In this document: piece after piece, positions 7,923-15,717 of the stretch
Numbering within the stretch: the first letter of the stretch is position 1
Layout of the letters: each line of letters starts with the position of its first letter
Notes under the pieces: model-generated
Seen by the model: the letters and a program-made list of their open reading frames with translations, nothing else
What the model was told of the DNA's origin: nothing
The model's database searches: none
Made by a program: the position numbers and the translations under genes
Source: CAVYPR01 sp963770505
Lineage (GTDB): Bacteria; Actinomycetota; Acidimicrobiia; Acidimicrobiales; RAAP-2
DNA: 64,000 bases
Assembly: GCA_963770505.1 (NCBI GenBank)
Contig: CAVYPR010000006.1
Coordinates: 434,001 to 498,000, forward strand
Reading direction: 5' to 3'

Positions 7923-8852
7923 GTGCCACTCGACCCAGATGCCAACAGGATCCTCGCCGGACTCAAGAAGTTGCCTCCTCTCGAGTCGCTCACCCCCGAC
8001 GAGGCGCGCACGATGACCTCCGAGGGCCTGGCCCTCTCTCCCTACGAGGGAGCGGTCGTCGGCTCGGTGGAAGAGCGCCCGGTGGCCGGGGTCGGCTGCG
8101 TGGTGGCCACGCCGCAAGGCGCCGGGCCCTGGCCGGTGCTGGTCTGGTTCCACGGCGGCGGGTGGGTGCTCGGCACCGCACCGCTCGTGACCTTCACCGC
8201 GCGCGACCTGGCGGCCGGGGCCGGCTGCGTGGTCGTCTCGGTCGACTACCGGCTGGCCCCCGAGCACCCCTTCCCCGCCGCCTACGACGACGCCCTGGCC
8301 GTCACCCGGGCCGTGGTGGAGGACCCGGCGGCCGTGGGCGGCCGGCCCGACGCGGTGGCGGTGGGCGGCGACTCGGCCGGGGGGAACCTGGCCGCGGCGG
8401 TGGCCCTGGCCGTACCGGGCCTTCGCCACCAGCTGCTCGCCTACCCGGTCCTCGACGCCACGATGTCCTCCCCCTCCTACGACGTCGTGGCCGAGGGGTA
8501 TCTCCTCACCAGGTCGGCCATGGGTTGGTTCGTCGACCTCTACCTGCAGGGCGCCGACCCCATGGACCGCCGGGTCTCACCGCTCTTCGCCACCGACGCC
8601 GAGCTGGCCGCCACCTGCCCGGCCCACGTGGTCGTCGCCGGCTACGACCCGCTGCGCGACGAGGACCTGGCCTACGCCGAGCGGCTGTCGGCGGCCGGGG
8701 TGGCCGTCGAGGTCTCCCGCTACGACGGCCAGATGCACGGCTTCTTCACCATGGGCGACGTGCTCCCGACCGGCGCCGCCGCGCTCGACGACGCCTGCGC
8801 CAAGTTGCGCCGCGCCTTCGCCACCGAGGACCGAGCCGACGCCTCCGCCTAA
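7923..8852 (+). CDS. Alpha/beta hydrolase, HSL (family IV) esterase
   Basis: This 309-residue hydrolase has the hormone-sensitive-lipase signature HGGGW (oxyanion hole, near residue 77), nucleophile elbow GDSAGG (near 149), acid DPLRDE (near 242) and catalytic His in QMHGFF (near 273). No signal peptide is seen, so it is probably cytoplasmic and hydrolyses ester substrates to feed the ligases nearby. GTG at 7923 follows AGGGGA. It is divergent from the TesB gene. Confidence 0.93.
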   Translation: MPLDPDANRILAGLKKLPPLESLTPDEARTMTSEGLALSPYEGAVVGSVEERPVAGVGCVVATPQGAGPWPVLVWFHGGGWVLGTAPLVTFTARDLAAGAGCVVVSVDYRLAPEHPFPAAYDDALAVTRAVVEDPAAVGGRPDAVAVGGDSAGGNLAAAVALAVPGLRHQLLAYPVLDATMSSPSYDVVAEGYLLTRSAMGWFVDLYLQGADPMDRRVSPLFATDAELAATCPAHVVVAGYDPLRDEDLAYAERLSAAGVAVEVSRYDGQMHGFFTMGDVLPTGAAALDDACAKLRRAFATEDRADASA

Positions 8853-8922
8853 CTGGGCGCTGCCGCAGGTCCCGGTGCACGGCGGGCAGGTACGCGCGCT
8901 TCCCTTCTGCGAACGATGGCGT

Positions 8923-8928
8923 TACTCT
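8923..8928 (+). promoter_or_regulatory. Leaderless -10 box (TACTCT) six nt before GTG 8935
   Basis: TACTCT, then six bases, then GTG. This is the spacing expected when transcription starts at the start codon, and it decides the start of the small downstream gene, which lacks a Shine-Dalgarno sequence. Confidence 0.55.
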
Positions 8929-8934
8929 CCGGCA

Positions 8935-9183
8935 GTGGTTCCGACCGACGGCGAATCCGGGTTCGAGCGCGACATCGGCAAGCTCAAGGCCTCGATCGAC
9001 CGGTACTTGTCTGGGACCTCGGGCGTCAGCTCCGAGGCGGCGGCGGATCTCACCAAGACCATCCACGAGCTGGGCGACCACCTCGTGGACCTCCACCGTC
9101 GGCTCGAGAAGGTCGAGAACGACCACGAGGAGTGGACGACGCGCGGCTGGCTACCGCCGCCCGGAAGCGACGAACCTCTCTGA
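8935..9183 (+). CDS. Small coiled-coil protein of unknown function
   Basis: This 82-residue acidic protein is one I do not recognise. Residues 10-75 are helix-prone with heptad character (LTKTIHELGDHLVDLHRRLE, then KVENDHEEW), suggesting a short coiled coil. The C-terminus TRGWLPPPGSDEPL is probably extended. GTG 8935 is preferred over an upstream GTG at 8875 because of the TACTCT box six nt before it. Similar small helical proteins occur beside catabolic genes in actinobacteria, but no function is assigned. Confidence 0.65.
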   Translation: MVPTDGESGFERDIGKLKASIDRYLSGTSGVSSEAAADLTKTIHELGDHLVDLHRRLEKVENDHEEWTTRGWLPPPGSDEPL

Positions 9184-9415
9184 TCGGCCACCGGTCCACC
9201 GGTGAACCGAGCTCCCGCCAGCGCGTGTCGACGATCTCGTCCGCCGGTGAGGCCCCTGCGATGCTCGACACGACGCGCCGTGGTGCGCCCCGGCCGGGCG
9301 TCGGGCCTGCCTCCCACCTCTCGGTGGCCCGCCAGGTGCCCGGTCCGGGGCGCGCCCGGACGTTACGGGGCGGTCGTGACACGGCCCCCGGCTCCCGGAC
9401 CCGGCGACGCCCCGG

Positions 9416-10405
9416 TCAGCCGGCGCGCCCGGCCCCCGGCTCGACCAGGATCTTGCCGACCGCTTTGCGGCCGGCCATGTCCGAGAGGGCCCGCGGCGCC
9501 TGGTCCAACGGGTAGCGGGCGCCGACGTGGGGGGCGATCCTGCCGCTCGCCAGGAGGGCGTCCACCTCGGCGTCGTCGCGGGCCACGTCCTCGGCCTGGT
9601 TGCGACCAAGCCCCTCCATGGTGAAGCCGGTGACGAAGACCCCCTTCAAGAGGACGAGGTTGAGCGGGATGCGCGGGATCTCGCCCGAAGCGAACCCGAC
9701 CGAGACGAACCGACCGCCCCATCGCAGCGCCCGCAGGGCCGCCTCCGCGTACGGCCCCCCCACCGGGTCGACCACCACGTCGGCTCCCCCGCCGCACAGC
9801 TCCTTCACCCGCTCCTTCAAGTCCTGGGTCGAGTAGTCGACCAGCGCCTCGGCCCCCTTCGCCTCGGCCACGGCCAGCTTCTCGGGGCCCGACGCCGCGG
9901 CCAGGACCCGCGCCCCGAGGACCCGGGCCAGCTCGACGGTGGCCAGCCCCACCCCCCCTCCGGCGCCGAGCACCACCACCCAGTCCCCGGCCTGCATCCG
10001 GGCCACGCTGCGCAGCGCGTGGTAGGCGGTGCGATGGGCCACCCCGAACGCCGCCGCCGCACCGAGGTCGACCCCGTCGGGCACCTTTCGCAGGACCGAG
10101 GCCGGGACGGCCAGCCGCTCGGCGAAGGCGCCGATGAGGGTGGCCCCCATCACCGGGTCGCCGACGGCCAGCGTGTCGACGCCGGGGCCGACGGAGGCCA
10201 CGGTGCCGGAGAATTCGCTGCCCGGGGTGAAGGGCACCGGCACGTGCAACTGATAGCGGTCCGCCACCAGCAGGACGTCGGGGAAGTTGAGGGCGGCCGC
10301 CGCCACCTCCACCACCACCTGGCCCTCGCCGGCCACCGGCTCGTCGAGGTCCTCGATCACCAGGTCCTCGGGTGCGCCGTGGCGCACGCAGCGGACGGCG
10401 CGCAC
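9416..10405 (-). CDS. MDR-family NADPH:quinone oxidoreductase-like enzyme
   Basis: A zinc-free medium-chain dehydrogenase/reductase of 329 residues. The N-terminal GroES-like domain has NFPDVLLVADRYQLHVPVPF and PGSEFSGTV. The Rossmann domain has VLGAGGGVGLATVELARVLG, matching the nucleotide-binding AxxGxxG motif. It lacks zinc-ligand clusters, as expected for quinone oxidoreductase or enoyl reductase members. The GTG start at 10405 lies 2 nt after the ACAD stop, so the two genes are co-transcribed and the enzyme probably reduces an enoyl-CoA or quinone of the same pathway. Confidence 0.9.
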   Translation of the reverse strand: MRAVRCVRHGAPEDLVIEDLDEPVAGEGQVVVEVAAAALNFPDVLLVADRYQLHVPVPFTPGSEFSGTVASVGPGVDTLAVGDPVMGATLIGAFAERLAVPASVLRKVPDGVDLGAAAAFGVAHRTAYHALRSVARMQAGDWVVVLGAGGGVGLATVELARVLGARVLAAASGPEKLAVAEAKGAEALVDYSTQDLKERVKELCGGGADVVVDPVGGPYAEAALRALRWGGRFVSVGFASGEIPRIPLNLVLLKGVFVTGFTMEGLGRNQAEDVARDDAEVDALLASGRIAPHVGARYPLDQAPRALSDMAGRKAVGKILVEPGAGRAG

Positions 10406-10407
10406 CG

Positions 10408-11709
10408 CTACGAGTTCCCGACGACGTGCTCGATGTGGGCCGCGAGCTTGGCGCGTGCCTCCTCCCGGCGGGCCGGGAGGTGCGCCGTGGGCCAGAGCCC
10501 CTCCGACGGCTTGTAGGCCTTGAGGACCTCCCGGGCCACCGTCACCTTGTGCACCTCGGTGGGGCCGTCCACCACCGCCATCACCGGGGCCATCAGCCAC
10601 ATGCCGGCGAAGGGCATCTCGTTGGAGACCCCGAGGGCGCCGTGGGCGTGCATCGAGCGCCACACCGCATCGTGGACCACCTTGGGGGTGAGGGCCTTGA
10701 TGGCGGCGATGTTCTTGCGGGTCCGCTGGTAGTCCTTGTACTGGTCGATCTCCCACGCCGTGTAGAGGACCAGCAGGCGGAACTGCGCCAGCTCGGCGTA
10801 GGAGTCGGCGATGTCGCCCTGCATGAACTGCTTCTTGGCCAGCAGGCTCCCCTGGGTCTCCCGGCTGAGCACCCGCTCGCAGAGGAGGTCGAGCGCCCGC
10901 TGGCAGGTGGCCACCGAGCGCATGGCGTGGTGGACCCGGCCCCCGCCGAGGCGCGTCTGGGCGATGGCGAAGGCCTGCCCCTCGCCCCCCAGGAGGCTGT
11001 CGGCGGGGAGGCGCACCTGGTCGTAGTGGATGAGGGCATGCATCCCCTCGTCCTCGGACTCGCCCCCCAGGCCGACGTTGCGCACGATCTCCACCCCGGG
11101 GGTGTCCGTAGGGACGAGGAACATCGACGCACCCTTGTAGACGGTGACGTCGGGGTCGGTCACGGCCATGACGATGAGGAACGACGAGGTGCGGGCGTTG
11201 GAGGAGAAGAACTTCCACCCGTCGAGCACCCACTCCTCCCCGTCGCGCACGGCCCGGGTGGTGAACTGCTGGGGATCGGACCCGGCCTGGGGCTCGGTCA
11301 TCGAGTAGCAGGAGAACACCTCGCCGGCGAGGAGCGGCTCGAGGTAGCGGGCCTTCTGCTCCTCGGTGCCGTAGTGGGCGATGATCTCGGCGTTGCCGGT
11401 GTCGGGGGCCTGGGTCCCGAAGACGATGGGCGCCCACATCGAGACGCCGAGGATCTCGTTCAAGAGGGCCAGCTTCACCTGGCCGTAGCCCTTGCCCCCC
11501 AGCTCGGGCCCGAGGTGGGCCGCCCACAGCCCGGCCGCCCTCACCTCGTCCTTCATGGGGTCGACGATCGGGCGCAGCTCGTCGTCGAGGGGGTGGAACT
11601 GGCGGTGGGGGTAGAGGAGGTCGAGGGGCTCCACCTTGTCGGCCACGAACCGCCGCGCCCAGTCGAGCTTCTCTTGGAACTCGGGCTCGGTGGAGAAGTC
11701 CCAGGCCAT
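10408..11709 (-). CDS. ACAD11/LvaC-type acyl-CoA dehydrogenase
   Basis: A 433-residue ACAD of the ACAD10/ACAD11 branch. It has FGTQAPDTGNAE, the FAD-contact motif SMTEPQAGSD and the end motif VVDGPTEVHKVTVAREVL. The last places Asp where MCAD has its catalytic Glu, and the LCAD-type Glu is absent (GGGRVHHAMR). Family members act with an APH-like kinase to convert 4-hydroxyacyl-CoA through a 4-phospho intermediate. The matching kinase gene is divergent and 85 nt away. The ATG at 11709 has GGGGAGA upstream. It leads a two-gene operon with the MDR reductase. Confidence 0.9.
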   Translation of the reverse strand: MAWDFSTEPEFQEKLDWARRFVADKVEPLDLLYPHRQFHPLDDELRPIVDPMKDEVRAAGLWAAHLGPELGGKGYGQVKLALLNEILGVSMWAPIVFGTQAPDTGNAEIIAHYGTEEQKARYLEPLLAGEVFSCYSMTEPQAGSDPQQFTTRAVRDGEEWVLDGWKFFSSNARTSSFLIVMAVTDPDVTVYKGASMFLVPTDTPGVEIVRNVGLGGESEDEGMHALIHYDQVRLPADSLLGGEGQAFAIAQTRLGGGRVHHAMRSVATCQRALDLLCERVLSRETQGSLLAKKQFMQGDIADSYAELAQFRLLVLYTAWEIDQYKDYQRTRKNIAAIKALTPKVVHDAVWRSMHAHGALGVSNEMPFAGMWLMAPVMAVVDGPTEVHKVTVAREVLKAYKPSEGLWPTAHLPARREEARAKLAAHIEHVVGNS

Positions 11710-11774
11710 CGTCGTCGTCTCCCCTCGGCCGCGTGCGAGGCGCGCGCGTCCATCCCTTTTTTACACGGCGGCCC

Positions 11775-11788
11775 AACTTACCTACCCT
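11775..11788. promoter_or_regulatory. Back-to-back -10 boxes of the ACAD11/kinase divergon
   Basis: TACCCT at 11783-11788 lies six nt before the kinase GTG (11795), a leaderless arrangement. On the minus strand TAAGTT (11775-11780) could serve the ACAD operon. The two elements are only 2 bp apart, so RNA polymerase could probably not occupy both at once. Confidence 0.5.
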
Positions 11789-11794
11789 GGGCGC

Positions 11795-12868
11795 GTGGAG
11801 CCGGAGGGGGAGGAGGCCGAGCGGGCGGCCCGGGTGGCCGGGCTGGTGGACGAGGAGCGCCTCGGCCGCTGGATGGACGAGCGCGGCCTCCCCGGGGCCG
11901 GGGAGCCCGTCACCTCCCGCTTCATCAGCGGCGGCGCCTCCAACGAGATCTTCGCCATCGCCCGGGGCGACTTCGAGGCGGTGCTCCGCCGCCCCCCGCG
12001 GGTCGTCCCCGAGGGCCGCAACAAGACGATGCTGCGCGAGTACCGCGTCCTCGAGGCCCTCAACGGCACGGACGTCCCCCACCCCGAGGCCTACGCCGCC
12101 TGCGAGGACACCGACGTCATCGGCGCCTGCTTCTACCTCATGTCGATGGTGGACGGCTGGTCGCCCATGAACATGGGCGAGCACTGGCCGGCCCCCTTCG
12201 ACACCGACGTCGAGGCGCGGCGCGGGCTCGGCTTCGAGCTCGTCGAGGGCATCGCCCGGCTGGCCCGGGTGGACTGGCGGGCACGCGGCCTCGAGGGGTT
12301 CGGGAAGCCCGAGGGGTTCCACGACCGCCAGGTCGATCGTTGGCTGGCCCACCTGTCCGCCTTCGAGTTCCGCCCCATACCCGGGCTCGACGAGGCGGCG
12401 GCGTGGCTGCGGGCCCACAAGCCGAGCCGGTGGGAGCCGGGCATCATGCACGGCGACTACCAGTTCGCCAACGTGATGTTCCGCCACGGCGCCCCGGCCC
12501 GCCTGGCGGCCATCGTGGACTGGGAGATGGCCACGGTGGGCGATCCGCTGCTCGATCTCGGCTGGGTCATGAACGGCTGGACCGACCCCGGCGAGGACCG
12601 CACCCGGGGCTACGTCGACCAGACCGGCCAGCCCTCGCGGGCCGAGATCCTCGAGCGCTACGCCGAGGTCAGCGGCCGGGCGGTGACAGAGATCGACTAC
12701 TACGTCATCCTGGCCCGGTTCAAGCTGGCCATCGTCTTAGAGGGCGGCTACGCCCGGGTGGTGGCGGGGGACGCCGACAATCCGGCCATGGCGGCCTACG
12801 AGCGCGTGGTGCTCGACACCATGGCCGGTGCCGCCGAGCTCGCCGCCACGACCAACCTCGGGAGGTGA
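11795..12868 (+). CDS. APH/ACAD10-like phosphotransferase (4-hydroxyacyl-CoA kinase candidate)
   Basis: A kinase of 357 residues with the aminoglycoside-phosphotransferase fold. It has a nucleotide loop near FISGGASNEIFAI, the catalytic Brenner motif HGDYQFANVMF (His-Gly-Asp with the metal-binding Asn) near residue 227, and the metal ligand IVDWEMATVGDP. In animal ACAD10/11 this domain is fused to an ACAD; in Pseudomonas the separate LvaA kinase works with the ACAD LvaC. GTG 11795 is the first codon after a TACCCT box, so translation is probably leaderless. It starts a plus-strand operon continuing to 16883. Confidence 0.9.
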   Translation: MEPEGEEAERAARVAGLVDEERLGRWMDERGLPGAGEPVTSRFISGGASNEIFAIARGDFEAVLRRPPRVVPEGRNKTMLREYRVLEALNGTDVPHPEAYAACEDTDVIGACFYLMSMVDGWSPMNMGEHWPAPFDTDVEARRGLGFELVEGIARLARVDWRARGLEGFGKPEGFHDRQVDRWLAHLSAFEFRPIPGLDEAAAWLRAHKPSRWEPGIMHGDYQFANVMFRHGAPARLAAIVDWEMATVGDPLLDLGWVMNGWTDPGEDRTRGYVDQTGQPSRAEILERYAEVSGRAVTEIDYYVILARFKLAIVLEGGYARVVAGDADNPAMAAYERVVLDTMAGAAELAATTNLGR

Positions 12869-12875
12869 GGGACCG

Positions 12876-13745
12876 GTGAAGGTGGGCATCTCGCTCGGGC
12901 GGCTCAACCCCAGCCGCTGGGCCGAGGCCACGGTGGTGGCCGACCGGCTGGGCTACGAGTCGGTGTGGATGCCCGAGCACCTGGTCATCCCGGTGCAGAT
13001 GGCCGGCAGCCCCCACGCCGGCTCCGACCACCCCCCCATCCCCGCCGACGTCCCGGTCTTCGACGTCTTCAGCTACCTCGGCTTTCTGGCCGGCCGGACC
13101 GAGCGGATCCACTTCGGGACCCAGGTGTACAACATCGGCCTGCGCCACCCCTTCGTGGTGGCCCGGGCCGTCACCACCCTCGACGTGGTCTCGGGGGGTC
13201 GGGTCGAGTTCGGCATCGGGGCCAGCTGGCTCCAGGCCGAGTGGGAGGCGGTCGGCCTCGACTTCGCCACCCGGGGCCGCCGGGTGGACGAGGCCATCGG
13301 GGTCTGCCGGCGGCTGTGGAGCGAGGAGGTGGTCGAGCACCACGGGGAGTTCTTCGACTTCGGCCCGGTGATGTTCGAGCCCAAGCCGGTCCAGCGCCCC
13401 TGGCCCCCGCTGCACATCGGGGGCGACGGGCCGGCCGCCCTGCGCCGGGCGGCGCTGCTCGGCGACGGCTGGATCCCGATGAACCACACGGCCGAGCAGA
13501 TCCCGCCCGAGGCGGCCCGGATGGCCCAGCTGCGGGCGGACGCCGGGCGGCCGGGGACCGTGGAGATCACGCTGGGGGCGGGCGACGCCTCCGCCGACGA
13601 CCTGCGCCGGCTGGCCGACCTCGGGGTGGCCCGGGCCCTGGTCCAGCCGTGGCGGAGCACGAAGGAGGCGCTCGACGCGCTGGCGCGGTTCGCCGAGGAG
13701 GTCCTGCCCGCCGTCGCCGACCACCCGGCGGCGGGCGCCGGGTAG
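12876..13745 (+). CDS. LLM-class (probably F420-dependent) oxidoreductase
   Basis: This 289-residue bacterial-luciferase-fold protein starts VKVGISLGRLNPSRWAEAT; the TIM-barrel signatures include ESVWMPEHLV, TTLDVVSGGRVEFGIGASWL and PPLHIGGDGP. In actinobacteria this subgroup usually binds F420. The start GTG is 7 nt after the kinase stop and has GGAGG/GAGGG upstream. It probably performs a hydride transfer or oxidation on an intermediate of the kinase/ACAD pathway. The substrate is unknown. Confidence 0.9.
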   Translation: MKVGISLGRLNPSRWAEATVVADRLGYESVWMPEHLVIPVQMAGSPHAGSDHPPIPADVPVFDVFSYLGFLAGRTERIHFGTQVYNIGLRHPFVVARAVTTLDVVSGGRVEFGIGASWLQAEWEAVGLDFATRGRRVDEAIGVCRRLWSEEVVEHHGEFFDFGPVMFEPKPVQRPWPPLHIGGDGPAALRRAALLGDGWIPMNHTAEQIPPEAARMAQLRADAGRPGTVEITLGAGDASADDLRRLADLGVARALVQPWRSTKEALDALARFAEEVLPAVADHPAAGAG

Positions 13746-13749
13746 CGGG

Positions 13750-14685
13750 GTGGCCGGCGGGCGACCCGAGTTCGGCGTCTACCTCCCCCAGGTCGCCCTC
13801 GACGGGCCGGCCGTCCTCGAGCGCGCCCGGGTCGCCGAGGACACGGGCCTGGACTCCCTGTGGTTCTACGACCACCTCTACAGCCCCGGCCAGCCCGACC
13901 GCCCGTCCCTCGAGGCCTGGACGCTCGCCTCGTGGGTGCTGGCCCGCACCGAGCGCCTCGGGGTCGGCCACCTCGTGCTGTGCAACAACTTCCGCCACCC
14001 CGCCCTCCTGGCCAAGATGGCCGCCACCCTCGACGTCCTCTCGGGCGGGCGGGTGGAGCTCGGCCTGGGCAGCGGGTCGGTCGAGGGCGAGCACCTCGAG
14101 GCCGGCCTCCCCTGGGGGACCGCCGCCGAGCGCGCCGAGCGGCTGGATGAGGCGCTCTGCGTCCTCACCGCCATGTTCGAGGGGGGGCCGGCCACCTTCT
14201 CGGGCCGCCACTACCGGCTGGAAGGCCTGCCCAACGTCCCCACCCTCGGCCGGCGGCCGAGGGTCCACGTGGGCGGGAGCGGTCCCCGCCACACCCTGCC
14301 CCTGGTGGCCCGCCACGCCGACGTCTGGAGCGTCCCCACCTACGGCCTGGCCGACTGGGAGGGGAGCCGGCGCCGCCTCGACGCCGAGTGCGCGGCCATC
14401 GGCCGCGACCCCTCGACGCTGCGCACCTCGCACGAGGCCGTCCTGGTGCTGGCCCCCGACGAGCCGTCGCTGGCCGTGGCCCTGGCCCAGGCTCGCCGCC
14501 GCTACGGCGGTCCCGGCTGGGGGCTGGAGGCGGGGGGCTACATCGGCACGCCCGGCCAGGTGGCCGCCCGGATCGCCGAGGCGGCCGAGCGGGGTGTCTC
14601 CCTCTTCGTCTTCTTCACCCACGACCGGGCCGACCCCCGCACCCTCGAGCTGTTCGCCGAGCGGGTGGTGCCCGAGCTCGGGTGA
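13750..14685 (+). CDS. LLM-class oxidoreductase, second copy
   Basis: This 311-residue luciferase-like protein starts at GTG, 4 nt after the previous stop. Motifs are DSLWFYDHLY, AATLDVLSGGRVELGLGSGS, RVHVGGSGPRH and, near the end, YIGTPGQVAARI. It is clearly diverged from its neighbour, so this is not a recent duplication. It may bind F420 or FMN. Tandem LLM genes in one operon suggest two consecutive or alternative redox steps. Confidence 0.9.
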   Translation: MAGGRPEFGVYLPQVALDGPAVLERARVAEDTGLDSLWFYDHLYSPGQPDRPSLEAWTLASWVLARTERLGVGHLVLCNNFRHPALLAKMAATLDVLSGGRVELGLGSGSVEGEHLEAGLPWGTAAERAERLDEALCVLTAMFEGGPATFSGRHYRLEGLPNVPTLGRRPRVHVGGSGPRHTLPLVARHADVWSVPTYGLADWEGSRRRLDAECAAIGRDPSTLRTSHEAVLVLAPDEPSLAVALAQARRRYGGPGWGLEAGGYIGTPGQVAARIAEAAERGVSLFVFFTHDRADPRTLELFAERVVPELG

Positions 14686-14712
14686 GCGGACGGGGCGGCT
14701 CCGGGCCGCCGG

Positions 14713-14718
14713 TATCGT
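14713..14718 (+). promoter_or_regulatory. Putative -10 box (TATCGT) driving a leaderless mini-ORF
   Basis: TATCGT is followed by 7 nt and then GTG at 14726, which opens a 17-codon frame ending at 14779. This gives an internal promoter for the VOC/ACAD half of the operon. Confidence 0.4.
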
Positions 14719-14725
14719 GACCGCC

Positions 14726-14779
14726 GTGCGGAGCGAAGGTGGACCGGCGGTGCCGGCCGAGGGCGGCGGGGCGCGGTGA
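14726..14779 (+). CDS. 17-residue leader-type mini-ORF overlapping the VOC start
   Basis: A short reading frame (VRSEGGPAVPAEGGGAR) begins 7 nt after a TATCGT box and stops at TGA 14777-14779, inside the GTGA that starts the VOC gene at 14776. The VOC gene has no good Shine-Dalgarno sequence, so ribosomes arriving from this mini-ORF could re-initiate there. The peptide has no features of its own. The evidence is positional only. Confidence 0.35.
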   Translation: MRSEGGPAVPAEGGGAR

Positions 14780-15717
14780 GCGTCGGCAAGCTCTTCCACG
14801 TCCTGCACGCCGCCCGCGACCTCGACCGGCTCGACGACCTCTACGACCGGCTCTTCGCGCCGTGGCACGGGATGATGGAGCGCCGCCACTCCCCGCACCA
14901 GCGGCGGGTGGGGTCGCTCCTGGTCGTGGCCGACGGCGTGGTGGAGATCGCCGCCCCGAGCGACGACCCCGGGGCCGCCTCTGGCCCCATCGGGCGGTTC
15001 GTGGCCAAGTTCGGTCCACGGTGGCACTCGATCGCCTGGTACTGCGACGACGTGGCCGCCGCCGCCGACCGGCTGCGCTCGGCCGGGGTGCGCGTCCTGG
15101 GTCCCGGCGGCGAACCGCTGGCCGAGGGGCCGGCCGACGGCGACGTCTACACCCACCCCAAGGACACCGCCGCCCAGCTCGAGCTCTACCAGCCTCCGGC
15201 CTCGGTGGGCGGGCCGCAGGGCTCGGGGCCCTTCCCCGACCCCCGCTTCGAGCAGGGCTGGCCCGGCCGCTGGGCGGCCGGCGCCAACCCGGCCGGGGTC
15301 GAGCGGCTGGCCTGGGTGACGGTCGTGGTGGGCGACCTCGGGCGGGCCGTGTCGCTGTGGACCGAGGGGATGGGCGCCACGCTGGTCTTCGAGGGCGAGT
15401 CGGCCCTGTCGGGCACCAAGAGCGCCTACGTGGCCGTCGGGACCCAGACCGTGGTCGAGCTGGCCACCCCGACCGGCCCCGGCCCCGCCGCCTCGGACCT
15501 GGCCGCCTTCGGCGACACCCTGCACTCGGTGACCTTCGGCGTGGCCGACCTCGACGCCACGGCGGCCCACCTGGCGGCGCTCGGCATCGGCGTGCCCGCC
15601 CGCGACGACACGACCCTGGTGGCCGACCCCGCCGACACGGTGGGCGCGGCCATGGCGTTTTCGACCTGGCGGGTCCCCGGGGACCCGCGCCACGAAGAGA
15701 GGCGGGCAGACCCATGA
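14776..15717 (+). CDS. Two-domain VOC-family protein
   Basis: A tandem VOC protein of 313 residues. The first domain runs from KLFHVLHAARDLDRLDDLYD to YTHPKDTAAQLELYQPP; the second starts near residue 175 (ERLAWVTVVVGDLGRAVSLW) and ends in a C-terminal segment with ADTVGAAMAFSTW. Fold duplication of this kind is seen in extradiol-dioxygenase-type and lyase VOC proteins, but the metal-ligand set is not clear enough to call a reaction. The GTG start overlaps the upstream mini-ORF stop, and its TGA overlaps the next ATG (ATGA). Confidence 0.82.
   Translation: MSVGKLFHVLHAARDLDRLDDLYDRLFAPWHGMMERRHSPHQRRVGSLLVVADGVVEIAAPSDDPGAASGPIGRFVAKFGPRWHSIAWYCDDVAAAADRLRSAGVRVLGPGGEPLAEGPADGDVYTHPKDTAAQLELYQPPASVGGPQGSGPFPDPRFEQGWPGRWAAGANPAGVERLAWVTVVVGDLGRAVSLWTEGMGATLVFEGESALSGTKSAYVAVGTQTVVELATPTGPGPAASDLAAFGDTLHSVTFGVADLDATAAHLAALGIGVPARDDTTLVADPADTVGAAMAFSTWRVPGDPRHEERRADP

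Noticed and set aside
9189..9204. CACCGGT-CC-ACCGGTG palindrome after the small coiled-coil gene, considered as a terminator
   Set aside because: The loop is too short and no T tract follows; it could be coincidence in GC-rich DNA.
10406..12487. Long minus-strand frame continuing upstream of the MDR gene, opposite the phosphotransferase and ACAD genes
   Set aside because: Its translation is Arg/Gly/Pro-rich without motifs; the ACAD on the same strand in another frame and the kinase on the opposite strand are clearly the coding sequences. It is a GC-rich shadow.
12965..14725. Long plus-strand open frame across both LLM genes
   Set aside because: Low-complexity Arg/Gly/Ala translation that overlaps two well-conserved luciferase-like genes. 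Only its last 18 codons after a promoter-like box were kept as a mini-ORF candidate.
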